A stretch of 64,000 nucleotides of DNA, taken from positions 38,418,420-38,482,419 of the forward strand of contig LS997566.1 in assembly GCA_000469685.2 (NCBI GenBank). The letters are read 5' to 3'. The stretch comes from Haemonchus contortus (taxonomy: Eukaryota > Nematoda > Chromadorea > Rhabditida > Trichostrongylidae). Below the pieces are notes generated by a model. That model was not told the DNA's origin. It searched no databases and worked only from the letters and a program-made list of their open reading frames with translations. A program made the translations under genes and the position numbers. Position 1 is the stretch's first letter; each line of letters starts with the position of its first letter. Below, one piece after another: positions 47,071-59,600 of the stretch.

Positions 47071-47685
47071 TATGTGTCACGATTTCGGCACGATTGTGTC
47101 ACGATATGAACTCGCTGATTACTGGAGATGAGGAATGGGTCCTCTACGATAACTCTGTGAGGAAGCAGCAATGGGTCAATAAAGGAGAGCAGCCAGAACC
47201 CGTCCCAACGGCCAATCTTCACCCCAAGAAGGTTCTCTTGTCTTGCTGCTGGTCCAGGAAAGGCATGGAGCACTGGGAGCTGCTGGAAAAGGGACAAAAA
47301 ATTAACGCCACTATGTACGTTGAGCAGCTTCAAAAATTGAAGGCTCACATCGATCGTACACGTGGAAAAAATGCGGAAGTCTACTTCCACCATGATAACG
47401 CCAGACCCCACACTGCAAAGGAGACCCAGGCGGAGCTGGAGAAGTGCGACTGTGTGGTGATCCCCCAGGCTCCTTACAGCCCTGACCTGGCTCCTTCCGA
47501 CTATTGGCTATTCAGCCATCTACAGCGTTCCCTCAACGGAAAAAAAATTCGAAACGAAGGATGAAGTCGAAAAAGCACTCGACGAATTTTTCAAGTCCCA
47601 GCCCCCGTCCTTCTGTGAGGAGGGAATCGACAAGCTGCCCGAACGTTGGCGTCGAGTAGTGGATGGGGATGGTGCCTACCTCTGA
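47071..47685 (+). pseudogene. mariner transposase, catalytic C-terminal half with one frameshift
   Basis: DD34D transposase remnant. The first Asp is in ITGDEEW, the second in YFHHDNARPHTAK, and the third in SPDLAPSDYWLF, with exactly 34 residues between the second and third. All catalytic positions are intact. The reading fails at an eight-A run near 47541-47550 (one extra A); in the next frame it continues with the normal C-terminus to TGA at 47683-47685. The DNA-binding N-terminus is missing, so it cannot be a functional transposase. Confidence 0.88.
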
Positions 47686-48280
47686 TCTTCTAGTGAGCTC
47701 GTTGTTGAAAATTTTTAAAAAAGTTCGTGGCGGAAGACTTTGTACACAACCTAATAATAAAGTTCAAGGCTTTCCGAAGGTTCAGAGATAGTTAACACAT
47801 TCAGTGTCACTCCAGAATTAAACTGCTGGCTCACTGTTAGGCTTAAAGCCCAAATAATGAATTGCAAATGCAAAATGGAATGACGCTTGAAAATCCCAAG
47901 CGTCAAAACGAGGCAACTAACAAAAGTTCGTTGAAACTCGAACGGAAGGGGAAATCATGCACTACAGGTATTCCTATCATCTCAAAAATTTCGTTCACTG
48001 GATTGATAAAAGGATAAATTGACGCTGGTGAATAGCTATCTGGAATTCGACGGTAGAATTGCGCGTATGGGAGCAACACCTTCCCCTCTCTGTCGGGGAA
48101 GACACATGCTTAGATCGCGGCATGCTTTAGCACTTGAGAAACTAGGACTTGAAATGGACAAGTTTTGATTTGCAGATGAGGTTCACCATAAACGTAGGCC
48201 AGTGACAAGATTCAGCTAAGCTAATGCAGCAATGTAAGGCTGATGAAGTCCCACCTACCGATTGGCTCATTCGATACATA

Positions 48281-49865
48281 CAGTGCGTTTCATAATTATA
48301 AGGTCGCCCCAGATTTTCGCGATTCTGGAGAAAGCAGCCGGAATGGAATTTTTTGGCAAACACAGGAAGATTCCTCGTCACAATGTACCTGCGTACTCAA
48401 ATGTTGGTCGCAATATCCTTCACCTCAAATTTTTTACGAATTTTTTTTTTTAAGATAGTGTCGGCTTTTGCACTGTTTCATAATTATAAGGTCACCCTGA
48501 GATAGTAGATGATTCATCAATGTTAATGGCATATGTACAACAGTTAGTAATCTATGGCTCCTCCTTGTTTAAAAGCAATATCAAGGAGCTTGCCTGGCAT
48601 ACTAGAAACTAGGTTTCGAAGATGTTCCTCATCGTTTGCTCTCCATGCTCCGATAACTGCCCGCTTCAGCTCTTCTGTGCTCTGAAACTGACGGTTATTC
48701 GCATAAACCTGTATCACTGTTTTACCCCAGATATGTTCCATCGGATTGAGATCGGGACTGCAGGCTGGCCATGGCAGGACGCTTATTTATTGGCATTGCA
48801 GCCATCATCCGCTGCACGGCTCACATGAATGGAAGAGTTTTCTTGTTGCAAGACATGGTTTAGATGACGGCGATGGCATAGAAAGGGTACCAGATGATGC
48901 TCGAAGACGTTCTGGTAATCATTGCAATACATACTGCAGCTCACGAAAGGTAGATCCAACACGAGATCATTGCAGAATGCACCCCACACCATAGACTTCC
49001 TCCACCAAAACTGCGACGGCCGAAGTAGACTGGTTCCTTCCTCAAGTCGCGCCAGTATCGCTTGTTTCCGTCAGATTGAATTTCTTTTCATCCAAAAAGA
49101 CGACCTGAGTAGGAATTATTCAGCTCTATGGTGAGATTTCGATGCAGATCTACCTTTGCCCAATCTCTCCCTAGGTTCATCTTTGCGAATCCGAGTCGAG
49201 CCTCTTTGTGACGATCGGTGATTCGTGGCACCCTCTCCATTGCTTGCCTGGTGATGTTCTCGCATCTTCTCACTACTCTCCAGACTGTAGTTTTCGACAC
49301 AGAGAGGTTTAATTCCGATCGGATCTGGTTCAAGGAGGACGTACTGTTGGAAACAGTCCTCAGAATTTCCCGCTCGTCACGGGTAGTAATCTTTCATGGG
49401 TGTCCACAGTCGGTGTTATACCTAAAGACATGAGGACTCTCTAGAAATCTCCGAATGGACCAAGGGGATCTCTCTATTTGCCTGGAAATGGCTCGAGTCC
49501 GGAGCCCACCTTCATGATGAGCCTCCTCATCAGAGGAAAGCAGATGACCACGAGCCATGTTGACAGTCAGGTTTAGAAATGCCTTTGCTACACATGCTTA
49601 CCTTTATAAATATCTTTAAACACGAAATTTCCCCTCTTACATGAATAATTGTTCACTTTCTCAGGGTGACCTTATAATTATGAAACGGTGCAAAAACCGA
49701 TAAACTGTTTTAAAAAAGTTCTGAAAATGCAGCTGCGGCTAAACAACGGATACCTAGGTTATTCGTGCTGGGGAATCTGTTCATAATGCTAGAAAAAATC
49801 CTTAATGATTACTTTTTCTGAGAGTGCAAAAATTGAGGGTGACCTTATAATTATGAAACGCACTG
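48281..49865 (-). mobile_element. Tc3/IR-DR-type transposon, 1585 bp
   Basis: Flanked by TA at both ends. The outer TIR starts CAGTGCGTTTCATAATTATA. A second copy of the core tttcataattataaggt lies about 190 bp inside each end (48476 on the left, about 49670-49690 on the right), so each end carries two direct copies of the presumed transposase-binding site. This IR/DR layout is known from Tc3 and fish Tc1-like elements. The transposase lies between on the minus strand and is broken. Confidence 0.88.
48544..49558 (-). pseudogene. Tc3-like transposase, disrupted
   Basis: The reading starts MARGHLLSSDEEA at 49558. It contains a paired-like helix-turn-helix (RAISRQIERSPWSIRRFL), an in-frame TGA near 49393, then a second DNA-binding helix region (SVSKTTVWRVVRRCENI) and RHKEARLGFAK. 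The DDE part is broken by frameshifts, but VFLDEKKFNL (first Asp), CSPDLNPMEHIWG (late DDE motif) and the C-terminus to TAA at 48544-48546 are visible in other frames. The family is Tc1/mariner superfamily, Tc3 branch, by motif; inactive. Confidence 0.85.
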
Positions 49866-50642
49866 TATGAGAAAAAGCTCACTCCTTGTCTACCACTTAG
49901 GGTACAGTCCATCAAACCTGAGATTCAGAAAAAAACAAAAAAAAATCCAAAGCTCACCTACAGTTTCCCTTTTCTTTTCACTCATCTTTTCACTGCTCAT
50001 GGTCTACTGAGGCGATAATAGGATGAAGCGCGAGGAAATCTGCCTCAACTACACGGATATCCCACGAGTGCGGGCTGGGACATAATACATACATATAGTA
50101 GCTTGGATAAAATCCCAGCGGATATAGTTCATTAGTTCTCTTGGCCCGCTTAAATGGTACCGGACTGAAGATCATCAGATCTGGAACATAAAATACACCT
50201 ATTTTTAAATTGACCAGCAGCGGATCAGGGGCTCATGAGCTCTTTCACTCTTTACTGATAAAAAAAGTACACTGAGTTTTCCGAAGTACGGTAGTCAGTA
50301 CAAATGAAAAAAGATTCTAATTTATTATAGCGCTTTGCGAGTGATATCAAATGTGACAATTACACGTAAGGAAGAATGATAGCAAAGTTTAAATGAATTG
50401 ATTCAACTATAAAACAGCTGTGTACAAAGACGTCTGCAATCAGGCAATAGAGACAGCTACACAAATAGTTCAAACGATGTAAGGTGCCAATCATAGATAC
50501 TAACACTACCTGTCTAAATGGATAATAAATGGCTTTTTTACACATCTGAGTGAGACCGTTGTGCTTTAGAAGGTTGTCTGACGTTAATGTACGGTCAGTG
50601 AAGGAAGCTCTTTGAAAAAACCTAACATAGTTGACTATCCCA
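49866..50642. other. no gene recognised
   Basis: Intergenic sequence between the Tc3-like element and the stop codon of the Kunitz/EGF gene. It probably includes that gene's 3' UTR. Confidence 0.4.
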
Positions 50643-53600
50643 TCAAATCAGATGAATAGCTAAGATGAGACTCAGCGAAACTAAGAATCTTGGGAGAATG
50701 GAATACTGCTGAGGAGGCTTTTCACTGAGACGTTTCTCCGTCTCCAGACGTTCCTGTTCTATGCGCAGTTCTTCCTGCTTTCGCTTCTCCTCAAGCTCAA
50801 TCTTTTCTTTGTCTCTACGCTCTGTTTCTTGTTTTTCACGTTCTTCTCGTTCCAGCTTCTTCTCGTGGGGACCTGAAATTAATGATTTCATATAGAAGGC
50901 ATCGATATATAATGAAAACCTCCAGAGTCCGCGTGAGCAAAGCCTTACTTCAGCGCAGAAGGCAAATAATTTGAGTGAATAGACAAAAAAGAAAACCCTG
51001 TCAGTGAGCTGCTTTGCCCGAGCTCTGCATCTGCTCCTATCTTGGGCTCCCCGAAAACTACCTGCGATTCATTGAATTCCAGAGAATGCTCATATTTCAC
51101 TGATAAGTGGTATATCAGACACCTGGGGCTTGCTTTAAGTCTGGAAACAAGGCATTATGGAACCACTACCAAGCGCAGTCCAGAGTACCAGTTTAGTCCG
51201 GAAAGGCAGCGCTTGAAAGGAAGCAGTGTTCCATGATTAGCACGTCCGCCCTGTTTTTCACTACAGATAGATAGATATGTAGATAAACCCGCCTATGTAA
51301 GCAGTGCAGAAGTGCCTGAGAAAGCGCATGTTTCTACTCACTCTTGTAAGGAGCATCAGCTACAGGTGCAGGCGTTGTGGTTGTCTTCATAGCGCCACCT
51401 GCAGCGCCAAGGCGTTCCTTCATCTGTTGGATCCATTCTTCTTTTCCACTCGAGACCAAGAGAACATTAGAACCGTAGCGCTCTGGAGGAGGGGCTGAGC
51501 CGATCACTGGAAATACTTCTTGGAAATCTAGTTTACTACATAATCACATCACAGAAAGAGAACCCCTAGACATATTTTCTCTTCCGAACAATACATTAGC
51601 CTGCAACTGAGGGGTTGGAACGAGTTCCCATTGATAAATGCCTTTCAATTGGCACCTTCAACCAATTTTTCAATGTCAGGAGCACTTAGAGAGAGATGGC
51701 TCGAGAATACTGCTTTTCTACTTTAGCCTGCAGTACACCTACATAAAGGGGCGGATTCAATGAGCTGGGCGTGACTTGTAGCCTAAGTTGAAAGGCTAGT
51801 GCCAGCTTAAATATTGCTCTAGAATCCACTTAGTCATTTTCAGGAGACAAGTTGGACTCCGACACTTCGCAGGGAAACGTATCGCAGGCCGCATTATTTT
51901 TTCATCTCTCAAGCACCGTTCATGATTACAGTATTCCCTTTTCGTAGCTGATTCTAGTATAACAATGACGGATTACGATGGAAAGGTAGAGTTGAATAAA
52001 TAAGCAAGTAAACAAGTAATCGGAGCTCACCAATATCACAGTTTCTGCCACCGTAACCATTCTTGCAATCACAGAAGTATGAACTGAAACCAGCTGTTGT
52101 TCTGCAAGTGCCGTTGTGAAGGCAGGGGTTTATATCGCAAGGTCCTAAAAACTGTTGGTTAACAGGCATCAATGCTTGAATGCTTCTAATCCTAATGATA
52201 GGACCACTGGGAATGAAACTTAAGGGAAACAAATAGGCTCCACAGTTTTTCATCTTCTACAATGAATTTAATCCAGAGGGAAAACTGTAACAATAGTGAA
52301 GGTCATGAGCCCTAGGACGTCTCAAGACAACCAATTAGGGAAAGTACGTGAAACATCTAGCTCAAATTCACCGCACCCTTTAACCCCTTCTACACCCTCA
52401 ATCGTGACTGCTGCGTTATTATCGAGATTTCTCATAGAACTCTGTAAGGCTTCAGTGAACGTGAATATGCCTCTGTCCTTTTGAATTGCATTTCATTTGT
52501 ATGCTCGTTATCGTTCATCTTTTATTACCATCTATCTTCATTCAAATCCTTGTGAGGAGGGCACGCCAGAATAAAAGCTGGACACTTATGAAGGCCTTTA
52601 AATCACACAGAAACGCTTTCAAGGCGTTGAAGACTTGAACCCAAGCCTATCCTAAAAATTTAAGAAGCACAATGTCATAGGAAGAAATAATTCTGTTGAG
52701 TAAAATTCAAAATTAATCTCACGTTGATCACATTGCGGTCCACCAAAGCCTGGCGCACAGTAACACTCATACTTAGCCTTGCCATTTTCCACTTTTGCCG
52801 TGCATGTAGCCCCGTTTTTACATGGTTCTTCAGCACATGGATCAAAATCTGAAACGGTGTAGTAAAAAAGTTTGGGCCCGCCCCTTGAGTACTTCACTAA
52901 CGAGATATGAAACACCAGAAGATCGGAACTGGTTGGTTCAGTAAATGTCATCGAAGAGGACGCTCATATTATCACAACAAGTCCAGAAAAAGTGCCAGAA
53001 TAATTTGCTGATATTGAGGAGACAGGGAAAGTTGTCGTGTGAGGGCTCCAAAATGAGAAGTGGCAGAGGATATTGGAGAGTGTTGCTAAATACAAGCAAA
53101 TCGACGCTTCCAAGTGGGTAGTAAGCAATGTATGCCCTTTAGTTTTCATAACAATGGAGATTATGTTCACAGAAATTAGTTGCAACCGATACTCACATAT
53201 TCCGATTATCCAAATAATTCTTAGTGGTGTTGTCATTATTCTCCGTAATGCATAATACACGGATACCTTCTACAGGGCGTCCCAAAATTATGTGCGCCAA
53301 CTAATGACAATGTATTTAGGCTTTTCAGTTGAGAATGACAATGGAATATATGTGCACTTTTGCAAGCGTTATGTGCTACATTATGCTACAAACACATTTC
53401 AAAGTTGCCCTCATGAGCGCGGATGGAGGCCCAAAGTTTGCTCCCAAACTCCCCGCATGTTTCGCGCAAGTAGCATCACAATTCTCTTCCCAGCCTTTCT
53501 TGAGTCTTACTTTATAGGACTCAATACAGGGACTGGAAACTCGACAGGTGCTCTTCTAATCAGGAATCATACGAAGGAGTGAAGTGAGTTGAGATATGGG

Positions 53601-56600
53601 AAGTAGGATGGCCATTTCTCTTGGCTAACGAAATCGGGCAGCCAGCGTCTGCACCGCTTGAGGGCAAGCGGTGCAGATGGGCTGGCGTACCGTCCTGCTG
53701 AGAGGACTGCCAGCCATTTCAGGAAAAAGAGTCGGATCAGTGCTTCATTACGTCCATTGGTAAGCTGTTTGAGTACAGGTCTTTGCCAGCTTCCACGCCT
53801 ACACCGACGAAACTACGAGCGTCGTCTTCCTTGCCAGGGACTCCCTCAAACAACATCATTTTGCTGTTCTTATAGTAACTCTTTTGTGGGAGATTGTGAA
53901 GAGTGGCTTTTGCTTTTAGAGAAAAGGTTTCAGCTAGAGAGAACGATGAAGGGTTGCGTGTCCCCACCCAAATGAGTTAGCAACTTCCTGCACTTTTTGG
54001 CCTTGCGTGTCTGCTGATTGTAAAATCGGAATCAAAGCGAGATAAGAACGGCAAAGAAGCCTCGGCTCACAATCTACTCCACTGGCCACTTTTTTCTGCT
54101 CTTTTGCCGCTTTTTTAACGGGTCACCCAGGACCACGATCGACTCGCAGACGAAAACGTTCAATTTTGATACGCTGACCTTTCCTCTCCTTCCTGGCTTG
54201 TCTATAAAAGCATCCCTCTACTGCATCGTTCAATGGCTTATTATAGGAATCACAAGGAATTAAATAATGCTCTACAACCTCTCGCATGCCAATGATTGCA
54301 AATGGCATTGAATGGGTGTCAGCCACTGAACCACCCCTATTGAGGGTTTAAGTTCAGTAACCATGCATTTCACAAGAAAACCTACTCGGGAAACAAGTTG
54401 ATAGCGGGTGGTGTGAATTTGATGAATTACTTCTACCTTATAGATTTGTGGGTTTTGGCGCCCATCACTTTGCTACACCCTGTACATTCAACCAATATCT
54501 CGGACAAAGTCCTAGATATTCGAAATCGTATAACACGTAACTCACCCACTGGAGCGTTGTACAAACCTTTTTGAGGATATAAATCTCATTTTGACCAGTT
54601 CTCCAGATTTTCAGTCGTTCAGTCTTCTAGCCTTGGACTTCCCGACGACTCAATGTGCAACAAGGTAAGACGAGCAAAGCCGATCGTCTCATGACAAGAA
54701 GCAATAAGGTGAAAGAAACTACCTCAGAAGAAAGAAACAATGTGCGATGATCCGATGACTGTCGAACTCGCCACCTGTCAATCTCAAAAGCAGGACAAGC
54801 AAGGTTGCACAAACACCAACCCAGACCATGTTCTTTGATGGACGCACGTTGGATTTGTCATAATTTGCTAGCACGATAAGCATTTCAATCCGTATGCTAT
54901 CATGCGGGCATCCTATCACCGAGCCGTCGAAATATGGTGCATCGGCCGACAAGTTCAATTTGCACTAGTGAACTTAGGGCCTAAAAAGAAGCACAAAAAC
55001 TGGCGCACGTAATGGTTTAGAGCCGATGGATCATTAGAATCAAAGACGGGATCCGCGGGAAGAGGATAAAGCAGATCCGTGAAGAATGTAAAAAAAATGC
55101 GAATTAATCTTAACCTAATGACGTCCTTTCAACAATGTCCTTATAAAGAAATAAGGGTTCAACTATGCAAAACAAAACGACCGATATGGCATAGAATAAC
55201 CAGCGCAATCAAAGAATAATCCTACTTTTTATACTATAAAGCGCTTCCTTTGTCGTTCTGTCCGCCGTCTGTTGTTATGTATGTCTGTCACGAAACTCCT
55301 TAGCCCCTTTAGATCTGCTTGGAGGGTCTGGGTCAAACGTGGGATGTCCAGAGAAGCATAAAGCACACATCAGCGTAGCGGAGCCCGCCCACAGTGGACG
55401 TGGCGTGCGTCGAAATGAGCTGTACTGAGATCCATGATTTCAAATTCAGTCACAAGACGGCTTCAAAACTGGGATGTAAAGGTGACTAGAGGTGTGCATT
55501 GGTGAGTTTGATTGAACACGGTGGGTGACAGGACCGGAGTCCGCCCACAGGTAGCGGGGTTTGTGCGAAATAAATGGCTGAGCGGAAAATCTTAACTCCT
55601 GTCTCTGTAGCATTCAAATTTGGTAGGAGCGCACGCGGCAGGATGGGAACGCGCTTATGGAGATGGCGAAAGCGGGCACCGCCCACAAGGGGCGGGGTTT
55701 GTGTGAAAAGCTTAAACGTGGACCTAGAGCTTTGAATTTGGTAGGAGTGAAGGCGGCTCGAGGGGAACACTTATGCTTTGCGGCAGGACCGAACTCCGCC
55801 CACAGTGGGCCAGTGGGCGGGGTTTGAGTGGAAATACATAGCTCCTGTTCCCGTGTACCTAAATCGCTCAAATTTCATGGGTATGCAGGCGGCAGGATAG
55901 AAGTACTTATGGTGGGTCGCAGGACTAGACTTCACCCACATGACGCGGGGTTTGTGCGAAAAATTTGAACTTGGACCTAGAGAGCTCATATTCGATAGAA
56001 TGCAGGCGGCGGGATGAGATCACCTATGTCGGACGGCAGGACTTAACTCCGCTCACAGAACTCGAAGCGTGGGCAGAATAATGTTAATTTAGAATTGAAG
56101 AGAAGTTTTGAAGTCAAGGTTAAAAAGCCGGAAAGAAATCGAGTTACTCAAACTTACAGAACCTAAGGAGGTCTGTCCATGGCGGACGGGGCGCACACGA
56201 ATGGTGCTGGGTGTTTGTGTTTGGCCGGGAATGAATGACTCCTGTTCTTATCTATCGAAGGCTCCAAATTTGAAAGAGGTGCAGGCGGGGAGGCCATTTT
56301 AAACGAGGAGGGGAACCCGGCGTCGGCCGAGCGAACCGACGGGTAATAATGATAGAGAGAAAGAAGTGGGAGGAGACAGGAGATTAGCTGTATCGCGATT
56401 CTCGGAAACTAGATTCACGTAGCGGGAGAAAATCGCTTATTGTTGAAAAAACACGCTGTTCGACATTGAACCAACCACAGAGGGAGAAGTCAGGAAGCCA
56501 TCAAATCTCAAATTATAATTAAAAGATTTTGAACATACTGTATAGAAATGATTTCAGGGAAGAAGAAAAATAAAAGTAACATAATCCGCAGTGCATGATA

Positions 56601-59600
56601 CACTCGAACCCATTGAACAGTAAGCGTACTGAAAAACAGGTCGATTTCTTATGTCTCATCTAAGAATGGTGTCTGAGGTTTACCAGAGTACATGCTCCCA
56701 CCTCTCCGGCACAAGGCGAAGAATAAGAACAAATTTTGGACGAAGTCCAAGCAGCAAAACTTTTCATGAAGAGTACAGCTGCAGCGGGTATCTTATGTGA
56801 TGATTTTATTGCAGACCTTGGGTATTCATTAAACTGCGACAATCTTTGTTTTCAATAGACTGGAGAGTAACATAATCGAGGTGCCCAATTGCTTCCATTC
56901 CGCTCCGTCAACAGCCTGATGGTTTCAACAGCTTTTTTCGAGGGAAGACCTGAGAGAATGTGTCTAAAGAAGTACCAGTGAAGCCTTTCGTAGAGGAATG
57001 TATCTTGTGCTCTGTGCGAACCTCGAGTTTATTCGACTTGTGACGAGCCTTTTAGGATGGATTCAGGAAGTGACCAGCGTTACATCCTAACCCCTCCGGC
57101 CTTGGGATGGTGCCAGTAACTTTGGACTGTGAGCCGTCAAGTCCGCTCGATTCCAGCAGAAGCCAAGGCACCTACAGCTGCCGATATGTAGACTGCAGTT
57201 AAAGGAATGGCAATGCAGCACTGATCAGCAGTTGGCTTTGGAATCTTCATACAGGCAGCACAGATTTGCTTGCTGTAAACTGTCTGCTTGCTGTAGAGAA
57301 ACCCGCTCTTCTGTTTGCGCATTAAGGTCAATGGCAGAAAGAAGGAACAGAAGCTTGGACCAGCAGTAGAAGGACGAATGAACAAGTTGGAGATAAGGGT
57401 GCTCGCCATGAATTGTCTTGCAAACTTGTAAAAGTTACTCAACTAAGATACCCTGGGGGTATTGTTACGGAGACTGCGTTCTTTTACTCCCTTTCTCATT
57501 CTCAACACGTGGCCCACTGCGTCGTCCTACATCGGCAGATGTAGCATGTAGTAGATTCCACCACATCATCTGTGGCCTCGAATCCAATCAGAAGTGATAG
57601 AGTGTATACTGCATTTGGTAGCGGGTGATATGATATTGTCAAGGAACTGAACCAATTATTCGAGCTCAGCTAGTTCCCAAGCCTTTCTCAAAGCCCAATC
57701 ATGGTCCTCATAAAAAGGATCTTATCAGTGTAAGCAATGACAGCGTCTATTTCCCTTTTTAATTGCTTTCAGCAGTTAACTGTGTAGAATAACTGGATCT
57801 TGTCGCCTTGCAGAGGGTGAAAGCAAAACCAAGAAAGAAAGGCGAGAAAATAATAAGTGATGGAAAGCGTGAGTATGAGCTTCAGCTTCTTTTGATATCG
57901 TTCACACAAAAAATTCGAGACTGCGTAAATATGAGTAGGAGAGAAAAGCCAAGATAACTTAGCGATTGCTCACCGATTTTCTCATCGCAGTTTAATCCTG
58001 TATATGGTTTTTCGCATTTACAGTAGTAGTTATTCTTCTTCCAAACGAATACGCATGTACCATTGTTCTTACACGGATTGGCGGTCGCACAGATATCGGT
58101 CAGATTCGGCCCTGAAAGTTTCATCCTTCGAGTTGAATCTCGACCTACTTCAAAAAGTTTGGCAGTTAAGTACTAGAATTATGGCAGTTAATTACTAGAA
58201 AAACATCAATGATTTCATTTTCGATGATGGACAGAAAGCGAATGTGAAACGCCGGTAAAGTTTTTCTTTCAGTAAAAAAAAAGGATAAGAAACTTTGAAT
58301 GTGGACATGGGCAGTTAGTGAAATTCTTTCGTAGACTCCCTTTTGTAGAGAGTGTAGGAGGTAGAGGAACTATGACATTAGAGGAGGTGCAATAAGTCAG
58401 AACTAGCTATAGCCTCAACTATTAGGTTGAGTCATAAGTCCTCGGACAAATTGGCAATGATAATATTTATCTTACAATTTTAAAACGACAATAGCGAATC
58501 ATTTGAAATATGCCCCATTGGCATCGATGGTCTCCTGCCAATGCTTGGGCAAATCGTAGATGCCCTTGCTTTAGAACGCTGGGATCTGGCCCTTGGAGAA
58601 CTGCACCAGTGCCATTTTGATGTCGTCGCGGGTTTGTAGGTTCTGACCATCCAGATGACGTTGAAGATGGGGAAAAAGGTGGTAATTCGAGGGATCCAAG
58701 TCTGAGGAACATGGTTGGTGTGGTGAACTTGTCCTGCCGAAGTTCGTCAGTTTAGTTTTGGTCGTCCTTGCAATGTGAGGGCGAGCGTTGTCGTGCTGGA
58801 AGTAAACTTTGCGCTGCTGTGGACGTGTAGTTTCGGGATTCGCCTTCAAATTCCTCAGTTGCGAAACGGAGACGTGTGCGGTCACTGTGCATCCTTCGTC
58901 TAGCAGCTCCCATTATTCGACACCGTGAACGCTCCACCAGAATCAGAGCATAACCTCCTTGGCGTGTACGTTGGGTTTGGGGGAGTCTTCTGCATGCGCA
59001 CCTTTGTCAATCCATTGAGCACGCCGGTGAACGTTAGAGTAGAGGTTCGACTTCGCACCCCTGGTGACTAGGTACTCGATCCACGTGTGGTGCCCTTGAA
59101 CGTGAGGAGAGAAAGTGCCACGTCGTCGCGGCGGTCTATGTCATACTGCTTCAAAGCATGAGGCATCTATGGACCGAGCTTTCGCACCTTGTCGATTGAC
59201 TTCAATTCACGAAGAACTGTGGACTGACTCCCCAAGGGTGACTGCCAGTTCACGAGTAGTTTGATACGGATCGGCTTCCACCTGGCTCCGCAGCACCTTC
59301 AAATCCAACTTCATTGAGCGTCCCGGACGGTCTTCATTTTCGGAGGAATAGTCGTCCGATGTGATCTTCTGATGCAACTTGTAAAATGTACACCTCCTGC
59401 TTGTAAACGTCCTTCATACCTCTATCGATTACCGCGAGTTCATGGCCAGATAAAAAAATAAATATGATGGTGTTGCGGAGGTGGAGTTGCGACGGCTTGA
59501 AATCATGGGGCACAGTTGCTGGAAAGGAAACAGTTAGGTGCCTTCTTAAGTATGCGTTCGGAAGAGCTTTCCATACTCTATCTAATAGTGCCTCACACCT

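Larger units (their letters stand above)
46355..47754 (+). mobile_element. mariner element (bandit-like), interrupted by a Tc1-type element
   Basis: TIRs TTAGGTTGTGTACAAAGTCT and, inward from the right, the same sequence, flanked by TA on both sides. The N-terminal transposase region is mostly deleted and the element is interrupted at 46562-47070. The catalytic half remains (next entry). A mariner named bandit is known from Ancylostoma caninum, and this is a plausible relative (inference). Confidence 0.88.

Noticed and set aside
54627..54680. A short ATG reading ending at a GTAAGA donor on the plus strand (near 54653-54664)
   Set aside because: Only four codons and no following exon could be linked.
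55486..55989. Overlapping Pro/His-rich open frames on the minus strand
   Set aside because: Periodic by-product of the 120-bp repeat array.
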